DNA from: Pseudomonas sp. A-1
GTDB lineage: Bacteria; Pseudomonadota; Gammaproteobacteria; Pseudomonadales; Pseudomonadaceae
NCBI RefSeq assembly: GCF_004801855.1
Contig: NZ_SSTC01000022.1
Span: 1 to 59,280 of the forward strand
Length of the DNA stretch: 59,280 nt
Direction of reading: 5' to 3'
Within the stretch, counting starts at the first letter, position 1, and each line of letters starts with the position of its first letter. Both the position numbers and the translations under genes were made by a program. This document shows positions 48,503 to 59,280 of this stretch, piece after piece. Under the pieces are notes generated by a model, which did not search any database, was not told the origin of the DNA, and saw nothing but the letters and a program-made list of their open reading frames with translations.

Positions 48503-49945
48503 CTACATGAGGAACAGGGTGGCCAGGCCGAGGAAGATGAAGAAGCCGCCGCTGTCGGTCATGGCAGTGATCATCACGCTGGCGCCCATCGCCGGATCGC
48601 GCCCCAGACGCGCCAGGGTCATGGGGATCAGCACCCCCATCAGCGCGGCGAGCAGCAGGTTGAGGGTCATCGCCCCGGTCATCACCGCACCCAGCGACCA
48701 GCTGCCGTACAGGTACCAGGCCACCCCGCCGATCACCCCCCCCCAGACCAGGCCGTTGATCAGGCCGACGCCCAGCTCCTTGCGCAGCAGACGCATGGTG
48801 TTGCCCGTCCCCACCTGATCCAGCGCCATGGCGCGGACGATCATGGTGATGGTCTGGTTGCCGGAGTTGCCGCCGATGCCGGCGACGATCGGCATCAATG
48901 CCGCCAGCGCCACCAGCTTCTCGATGGAACCCTCGAACAGGCCGATCACCCGCGAGGCGAGAAAGGCGGTGACCAGGTTGATCGCCAGCCAGGCCCAGCG
49001 GTTGCGCACCGATTTCCACACCGAGGCGAAGATGTCCTCCTCCTCGCGCAGGCCGGCCATGTTGAGCACTTCGCTCTCGCTTTCCTCGCGGATCAGGTCG
49101 ACCATCTCGTCGATGGTCAGACGGCCGATCAGCTTGTCGCTCTTGTCCACCACCGGCGCGGAAATCAGGTCGTAGCGCTCGAAGGCCTGGGCGGCGTCGT
49201 GGGCGTCCTCCTCGGGATGGAAACTCACCGGGTCGGTGGCCATCACCTCGGCGACTTTCTTGTCGGGGTCGTTGACCAGCAGGCGCTTGATCGGCAGCAC
49301 GCCCTGCAGGATGCCGTCGTAGTCGACCACGAACAGCTTGTCGGTGTGCCCCGGCAGCTCCTTGAGCCGGCGCAGGTAGCGCAGCACCACCTCGAGGGTC
49401 ACGTCGTCGCGGATGGTGACCATCTCGAAGTCCATCAGCGCACCGACCTGGTCCTCCTCGTAGGACAATGCCGAACGCACCCGCTCGCGCTGCTGCGCAT
49501 CGAGCGTCTCCATCAGCTCGTGGACCACGTCGCGCGGCAGCTCGGGAGCCAGGTCGGCCAGCTCGTCGGCGTCGAGGTCGCGGGTCGCGGCGAGGATCTC
49601 GTGATCGTCCATGTCGGCGATCAGCGTCTCGCGCACCGCGTCGGAGACTTCGAGGAGGATGTCGCCGTCGCGCTCGGCCTTGACCAGCTGCCAGACCGTC
49701 AGGCGGTCGTCGAGCGGCAGGGCTTCGAGGATGTGGGCGATGTCGGCGGGATGGAGATCGTCGAGCCGGCGCTGCAGCTCGGCCAGGTTCTGGCGGTGCA
49801 CCAGGCTCTCGACCAGTTCCTGGTGCTCACCTTCCTGACGCTGGGTCAGCCCCTCCACCAGCCTGTGCCGGTGCAGCAGCTCGACCACCTGGGCCAGACG
49901 ATCCTGCAGGCTTTCCTGGGGCTTCTTGGCTTCTGCTTCGGTCAT
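48503..49945 (-). CDS. mgtE: Magnesium transporter MgtE
   Basis: 480 aa from MTEAEAKKPQES; upstream in-frame Met rejected. N-terminal superhelical MgtE domain (about 40-140), two CBS domains (about 145-265; VSFHPEEDAHDAAQAFERYD), and five C-terminal helices with GIGGNSGNQTITMIVRA, the conserved Mg2+ pore region. Gating by cytosolic Mg2+ through the CBS domains is known for the family. Same neighbours as P. aeruginosa mgtE (csrA/tRNA cluster). Confidence 0.95.
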   Translation of the reverse strand: MTEAEAKKPQESLQDRLAQVVELLHRHRLVEGLTQRQEGEHQELVESLVHRQNLAELQRRLDDLHPADIAHILEALPLDDRLTVWQLVKAERDGDILLEVSDAVRETLIADMDDHEILAATRDLDADELADLAPELPRDVVHELMETLDAQQRERVRSALSYEEDQVGALMDFEMVTIRDDVTLEVVLRYLRRLKELPGHTDKLFVVDYDGILQGVLPIKRLLVNDPDKKVAEVMATDPVSFHPEEDAHDAAQAFERYDLISAPVVDKSDKLIGRLTIDEMVDLIREESESEVLNMAGLREEEDIFASVWKSVRNRWAWLAINLVTAFLASRVIGLFEGSIEKLVALAALMPIVAGIGGNSGNQTITMIVRAMALDQVGTGNTMRLLRKELGVGLINGLVWGGVIGGVAWYLYGSWSLGAVMTGAMTLNLLLAALMGVLIPMTLARLGRDPAMGASVMITAMTDSGGFFIFLGLATLFLM

Positions 49946-50170
49946 TGCGCACTCCCTGTCCCCCAGTGGCAGGACGCGCCCCGGAGGCAATCAATCTTTC
50001 AAGATGCAGACGAACAATCGAGGTTCGGGATAACTGGGTAAGTCCATGGCTGGATTTCCACACGACCCGCTGGGGGGCAGACGTGTCAATGATAACATCC
50101 GCGGCGCCCTTGGGCGCGTCGAATCGGCCCGTGGCAGAGCGGCTGCGGGAACGAAACGCGGGAAATGAAA

Positions 50171-50198
50171 AAAGGGCCTGCATCGCTGCAGGCCCTTT
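50171..50198 (-). terminator. Terminator of the tRNA-Arg cluster
   Basis: AAAGGGCCTGCA (50171-50182) pairs with TGCAGGCCCTTT (50187-50198), TCGC loop; on the minus strand the stem ends in TTT-TTTCATTTCC. Confidence 0.88.
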
Positions 50199-50203
50199 CG
50201 GTA

Positions 50204-50280
50204 TGGCGCACTCAGGAGGATTCGAACCTCCGACCGCCCGGTTCGTAGCCGGGTACTCTATCCAGCTGAGCTATGAGTGC
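50204..50280 (-). tRNA. tRNA-Arg (ACG), copy 3
   Basis: 77 nt with encoded CCA. Acceptor GCACTCA/TGAGTGC, anticodon loop CTACGAA (ACG, read as ICG). Last tRNA before the terminator. Confidence 0.97.
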
Positions 50281-50345
50281 ACATGTGATGTTTAGCCAGA
50301 TCACCGCTGGTCCGGAATCGCCGGCAATGCCGGCGACCCTGAAGA

Positions 50346-50422
50346 TGGCGCACTCAGGAGGATTCGAACCTCCGACCGCCCGGTTCGTAGCCGGGTACTC
50401 TATCCAGCTGAGCTATGAGTGC
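50346..50422 (-). tRNA. tRNA-Arg (ACG), copy 2
   Basis: Identical to copy 3, exactly 142 bases away. Confidence 0.97.
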
Positions 50423-50487
50423 ACATGTGATGTTTAGCCAGATCACCGCTGGTTCGGAATCACCGGCAATGCCGGTAACCCTGAAGA

Positions 50488-50564
50488 TGGCGCACTCGGG
50501 AGGATTCGAACCTCCGACCGCCCGGTTCGTAGCCGGGTACTCTATCCAGCTGAGCTACGAGTGC
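50488..50564 (-). tRNA. tRNA-Arg (ACG), copy 1
   Basis: Same tRNA with one compensated acceptor change (GCACTCG/CGAGTGC, pair 7-66 G-C instead of A-T). Exactly 142 bases from copy 2. Confidence 0.97.
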
Positions 50565-50623
50565 GCAGGGCTGCCTGTCTTGCCAGGCTGTCACTCCGTC
50601 GAGCCATGCGACTCTCTGGAGAA

Positions 50624-50717
<94 letters not shown>

Positions 50718-50789
50718 GCAACACGGGGCGTACTATACCCAAGCAAACCCCGTTTGCAAAGCCTTGATTCGATAAAAATCGAAAAAAAA

Positions 50790-50975
50790 TCAATGGCTTG
50801 GTTCTTCGTCCTTCTCCTTCTGGATGCGCTGGTAGATTTCCTCGCGATGTACTGCGACTTCCTTGGGTGCATTGACGCCAATGCGCACCTGATTGCCCTT
50901 CACGCCCAGCACGGTCACGGTGACATCGTCACCGACCATCAGGGTCTCTCCCACGCGGCGAGTCAGAATAAGCAT
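50790..50975 (-). CDS. csrA: Carbon storage regulator CsrA/RsmA
   Basis: 61 aa: [20 protein letters not shown], then [20 protein letters not shown], the full CsrA fold with the RNA-binding Arg in VHREEI. It binds GGA motifs in mRNAs and is titrated by small RNAs. AAGGAGAAAAGGA precedes the ATG. Located between lysC and the tRNA cluster, as in P. aeruginosa rsmA. Confidence 0.98.
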   Translation of the reverse strand: MLILTRRVGETLMVGDDVTVTVLGVKGNQVRIGVNAPKEVAVHREEIYQRIQKEKDEEPSH

Positions 50976-51117
50976 TCCTTTTCTCCTTTTGCCTGTATCA
51001 GGACAGCTGTCTGCAAGAAAAATGGCTAAACACCGGAGGGAAAAACTCCCCCCAGCTATCGCCCAAGTATTGACCAGAGCCGGCGGAATGAAATCCTCCA
51101 TCCCGGCCAAAAACGAC

Positions 51118-51143
51118 AAAAGGCGCGGAAAGCCGCGCCTTTT
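51118..51143 (-). terminator. Terminator after lysC
   Basis: AAAAGGCGCGG (51118-51128) with CCGCGCCTTTT (51133-51143), AAAG loop on the plus strand; ends in TTTT on the minus strand. Confidence 0.9.
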
Positions 51144-51155
51144 GCTCGGGAGGCG

Positions 51156-52391
51156 TCACTCGCCCTGACGGGTCGGCGCGTCCAGATCGAAAGCGGTGTG
51201 CAGCGCGCGCACGGCCAGCTCGAGGTACTTCTCCTCGACCACAACGCTGATCTTGATTTCCGAGGTGGAGATCATCTGGATGTTGATGTTCTCCTTGGCC
51301 AGCGCCTCGAACATGCGGCTGGCCACGCCGGCGTGGGAGCGCATGCCGACGCCGACCAGCGACACCTTGGCGATGTCGGTGTCGCCGGACACCTCGCGGG
51401 CGCCGAGCGCCTGGGCGGTCTGGCCGAGGATCGCCAGCGCCTTGTCGTAGTCGTTGCGGTGCACGGTGAAGGTGAAGTCGGTGGTGTTATCGTGCGCCAC
51501 GTTCTGCACGATCATGTCCACCTCGATGTTGGCGGCGCTGATCGGGCCGAGGATCTTGAACGCCACGCCGGGAATGTCCGGTACGCCGCGAATGGTCAGC
51601 TTGGCTTCGTCGCGGTTGAAGGCGATGCCGGAGATGATCGGCTGTTCCATGGATTCCTCTTCGTCGATGGTGATGAGGGTGCCCGGACCCTCCTGGAAGC
51701 TGTGCAGCACGCGCAGCGGGACGTTGTACTTGCCGGCGAACTCCACCGAGCGGATCTGCAGCACCTTGGAGCCGAGGCTGGCCATTTCCAGCATCTCCTC
51801 GAAGGTGATCTTCTCCAGCCGCTGGGCCTTGGCGACCACGCGCGGGTCGGTGGTGTAGACGCCGTCCACGTCGGTATAGATCTGGCACTCGGCGGCCTTG
51901 AGCGCCGCGGCCAGGGCCACGCCGGTGGTGTCGGAGCCGCCACGGCCGAGGGTGGTGATGTTGCCCTGCGCGTCGACGCCCTGGAAACCGGCGACCACCA
52001 CCACGCGACCGGCGTTCAGCTCGCCACGGATGCGGGCGTCGTCGATCTCGAGGATGCGCGCCTTGGTGTGGGCGCTGTCGGTGAGGATGCGCACCTGGTT
52101 GCCGGTGAAGGACACCGCCGGCACGCCGCGCTTGATCAGCGCCATGCTGAGCAGGCCGATGGTGACCTGCTCGCCGGTGGAGATGATGGCGTCCAGCTCG
52201 CGCGGATCGGGCTGCGGCATGACCTGCTTGGCCAGTTCGATCAGACGGTTGGTCTCGCCGCTCATGGCCGAGACCACCACCACGAGGTCATGTCCCGCCT
52301 CGCGGAACTTCTTCACCTTCTCGGCCACCTGCTCGATGCGCTCGACGCTGCCGACCGAGGTGCCGCCGAATTTCTGTACGATCAATGCCAT
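51156..52391 (-). CDS. lysC: Aspartate kinase
   Basis: 411 aa from MALIVQKFGGTSVGSVERIE. Kinase domain with KFGGTSVGS and TTLGRGGSDTTGVALAAAL; two ACT domains from about residue 265 (TIRGVPDIPGVAFKILGPIS). It phosphorylates aspartate in the Lys/Thr/Met pathway and is feedback-controlled through the ACT domains. An internal GTG/ATG start for a separate beta chain was not evident. Confidence 0.96.
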   Translation of the reverse strand: MALIVQKFGGTSVGSVERIEQVAEKVKKFREAGHDLVVVVSAMSGETNRLIELAKQVMPQPDPRELDAIISTGEQVTIGLLSMALIKRGVPAVSFTGNQVRILTDSAHTKARILEIDDARIRGELNAGRVVVVAGFQGVDAQGNITTLGRGGSDTTGVALAAALKAAECQIYTDVDGVYTTDPRVVAKAQRLEKITFEEMLEMASLGSKVLQIRSVEFAGKYNVPLRVLHSFQEGPGTLITIDEEESMEQPIISGIAFNRDEAKLTIRGVPDIPGVAFKILGPISAANIEVDMIVQNVAHDNTTDFTFTVHRNDYDKALAILGQTAQALGAREVSGDTDIAKVSLVGVGMRSHAGVASRMFEALAKENINIQMISTSEIKISVVVEEKYLELAVRALHTAFDLDAPTRQGE

Positions 52392-52454
52392 TTCGATGCT
52401 GCCCAACCGCGAAGAAAAAGTCGCCCATTAAAACCGCCAGGCCGGGGCCTGCCA

Positions 52455-52482
52455 AGAGCCCGCCGGGCGCGGGGCGGGCTCT
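52455..52482 (-). terminator. Terminator-like hairpin after alaS
   Basis: AGAGCCCGCC (52455-52464) pairs with GGCGGGCTCT (52473-52482), 8-base loop; no clear U-run. Confidence 0.55.
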
Positions 52483-52491
52483 CGCATCCGG

Positions 52492-55116
<2,625 letters not shown>

Positions 55117-55260
55117 GGATTTTTCTCGGGAAACTGGATCGCTGCGGCCATTGCCTGACTGCCGCACGGATAACCGGCAAAGACGGGCATTATATAAACA
55201 ACCCGCGCCAACTTGCATCGGCGCAGGCTATCGGCCCGATAGGAATGAACGCGGGGAAGT

Positions 55261-56265
55261 TCAGGGACAGACGTCGGCCAGGCTGACCGGCACCACGATC
55301 AGGCCGGCGCGCAGGCCGTTCTTCACCCTGGGGTTGGGAAACACGATGCGCGCACCGCGCTCCACCACCTGCCAGCGCCGGCCGCCGGCATCCTCCGCCA
55401 GCAGGCTGCCCGCCTCCAGTGCGGTGAAGTTCTCCACCGCATCGTCCAGGTACAGACGGAAGTCGTGGCTGTGCTTGATGATCTCGCGGGCGATGCTGAA
55501 CAGCTGCAGGGCCGCAGGGTCGCCGGGGGGCAGCTCGCGGCCCTCGATCAGCGCGCGCAGCAGCGTCTCCAGGCGGCCGAGGTCGATGCCCTGGTTCTGC
55601 CCGAACGGCCGCGCCTGGCCCAGCTCGAGGGTGAAGGCCTCGGCGCCGAAGCGCTGGCTGGAGAAGGCGCTGAAGGTGGTCGAGGTGCCGCTCTGCAGCA
55701 ACAGCGCCTGCAGCCCCGCGGCCTGCAGGCAGGCCAGCTGCTCGCGGGTCGGCGGCTGCGCGCTGGCCGGGCGCAGGGCGAACTGCTCGATCTGCGAGCC
55801 GCGGATCGCGGTGTGCAGGTCGTAGTGCAGGCGCCGGCGCCCGGAACTGGCGAAGAACAGCTCGGCCTGCAGCTCCAGTTCCACCGCGCGCAGGGCTTCG
55901 GGACCGCTGACCGAGGGATCGCCGCCGCCGAACAGACGGTTGAGGTCGTAGCCGACGAAGCGCTCGCCGCGGCGCAGCCCGGCGGGATTGCCGAGCACCA
56001 GCAGCAGGCGCACGGCCGGCTGCAGGCGGCAGGAGGCGATGTCGTGAAGCAGGCGCTCGAGCAGCTCGACCGGCGCGGTCTCGTCGCCGTGGATGCCCGC
56101 CGACAGCAGCAGATCGACACCGCTGTCGCCGCCGGCCGGCGGCTCGACCAGCAGCACGCCCTCGGCCTTCCACTGCAGGCGGGCGCCGGAGGCGCAGACC
56201 TGGATCTTTTCCGAGGGCTCGCGTCCGGCCAGGGTCAGCTCAAGCAGTTTGCCGAGGGCAAGCAT
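55261..56265 (-). CDS. astE: Succinylglutamate desuccinylase
   Basis: 334 aa. Zinc carboxypeptidase-like motifs: [13 protein letters not shown] (H-x2-E) and [11 protein letters not shown] (second His). Last step of the arginine succinyltransferase pathway, releasing succinate and glutamate. It is called aruE in P. aeruginosa. It follows the small protein gene by 47 bases in the ast operon. Confidence 0.95.
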   Translation of the reverse strand: MLALGKLLELTLAGREPSEKIQVCASGARLQWKAEGVLLVEPPAGGDSGVDLLLSAGIHGDETAPVELLERLLHDIASCRLQPAVRLLLVLGNPAGLRRGERFVGYDLNRLFGGGDPSVSGPEALRAVELELQAELFFASSGRRRLHYDLHTAIRGSQIEQFALRPASAQPPTREQLACLQAAGLQALLLQSGTSTTFSAFSSQRFGAEAFTLELGQARPFGQNQGIDLGRLETLLRALIEGRELPPGDPAALQLFSIAREIIKHSHDFRLYLDDAVENFTALEAGSLLAEDAGGRRWQVVERGARIVFPNPRVKNGLRAGLIVVPVSLADVCP

Positions 56266-56312
56266 GGCAGGCGCTCCTTACGGCTGGCGGTACTCCCAGC
56301 ATAGCCGGCGAC

Positions 56313-56591
56313 TCAGTGGTGGTCGCAGCCGCAGTCGGGGCCATGCTCGTGGGCCTCGGCGGCTTCCAGCTCGACGCTCAGCGACAGCTGGTTGACCGCC
56401 TGCGGGCGCACCACCAGCAGCGGGATGTCGGTCTCGCCCTCGACCGACTCGGCGTAGACGATCACCCCGCCCTTGCCGTCGGCCTCCAGCCACAGCTCGC
56501 GGCCTTCGAGGCGCACCGCCACGCGCGCGCTGTGGGTTTCCCGACGTTCGCCGTAGGCATCTTCGAGGATCAGGGGCAGGCTTTCGCTCAT
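56313..56591 (-). CDS. Small conserved protein of the arginine-catabolism operon
   Basis: 92 aa from MSESLPLILEDAYGERRETH. It ends with a metal-binding-looking HEHGPDCGCDHH. The body is a beta-rich stretch (ARVAVRLEGRELWLEADGKG). No function is known to me; it occurs between aruB and aruE in Pseudomonas. Reads with astB, 13 bases after it. Confidence 0.8.
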   Translation of the reverse strand: MSESLPLILEDAYGERRETHSARVAVRLEGRELWLEADGKGGVIVYAESVEGETDIPLLVVRPQAVNQLSLSVELEAAEAHEHGPDCGCDHH

Positions 56592-56604
56592 GGAAGTTTC
56601 TCGC

Positions 56605-59280
<2,676 letters not shown>

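Larger units (their letters stand above)
50204..50564 (-). repeat. Tandem 142-bp repeat units made of tRNA-Arg plus a conserved spacer
   Basis: Starts at 50204, 50346 and 50488 are spaced exactly 142 bases. The 65-base spacers 50281-50345 and 50423-50487 are nearly identical. Each has a hairpin: CGCCGGC-AAT-GCCGGCG (50319-50335) and ACCGGC-AAT-GCCGGT (50462-50476), where G-C has changed to A-T on both sides of the stem. Confidence 0.9.

Noticed and set aside
50281-50487. tRNA-Arg repeat units as a CRISPR-like array
   Set aside because: The repeated unit is a tRNA plus a conserved spacer; spacers are almost identical, the opposite of a CRISPR array.

Overview
The window is GC-rich chromosomal DNA of a nitrogen-fixing member of the Pseudomonadaceae (Azotobacter or nitrogen-fixing Pseudomonas/Stutzerimonas type). 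This rests on nif and rnf proteins that look Azotobacter/P. stutzeri-like from end to end (NifD 493 aa, NifK 523 aa, NifL 519 aa, NifA 522 aa, NifB 502 aa) and on housekeeping blocks in Pseudomonas order (csrA-tRNA-Ser-tRNA-Arg cluster next to lysC and alaS; mgtE; amrZ; astE/B/D; dgt-yggL-dacB-rlmL-rmf-pyrD). The genus cannot be fixed from sequence reading alone. No insertion sequence, phage gene or CRISPR array was seen.

Layout. (1) 1-4732, minus strand: nifH-nifD-nifK-nifT-nifY (nifY cut by the window edge), with a strong GC-rich hairpin in each of the three larger intergenic gaps. (2) 4733-5172: a bidirectional control region with a -24/-12 promoter facing each way, two NifA-type upstream activator sequences (TGT-N10-ACA) and a perfect IHF consensus. 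(3) 5173-6646, plus strand: a two-gene operon of unknown function (SIR2-like protein and a 188-aa protein) that this region should express together with nitrogenase. (4) 6749-16177: a block with no nif genes, holding an XRE regulator, a CREST-superfamily membrane hydrolase, an Aas-like acyltransferase/acyl-ACP synthetase, an LplT-like transporter fused to PlsC, a YhfC-like putative protease, a GNAT enzyme, a GNAT remnant, a MocR regulator and two small membrane proteins including a MAPEG protein. (5) 16396-22519, minus: rnfABCDGEH-nafY. (6) 22520-22931: a second bidirectional control region with one NifA site between an rnfA and a nifL promoter. (7) 22932-29980, plus: nifLA, then nifB-fdxN-nifO-nifQ-rhdN-grx behind its own -24/-12 promoter with two NifA sites. 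(8) 30050-59280: core and accessory genes, namely a CPA2 antiporter, amtB, an EAL protein, dgt, yggL, dacB, rlmL, rmf, pyrD, a large PAS-GGDEF-EAL protein, tRNAs, amrZ, mgtE, csrA, lysC, alaS and the arginine succinyltransferase genes (astD cut by the right edge).

How it fits together. NifA, antagonised by the flavoprotein NifL, works with sigma-54 to switch on nifHDKTY, the divergent SIR2-like operon, rnf-nafY and nifB-grx. Rnf is expected to use the ion gradient to drive low-potential electrons to ferredoxin for NifH. NifB, NifQ, NafY, FdxN, NifO and the glutaredoxin/rhodanese pair serve FeMo-cofactor assembly and Fe-S/Mo supply. The least explained parts are the NifA-controlled SIR2-like operon and the phospholipid-remodelling block lying between two nif clusters.
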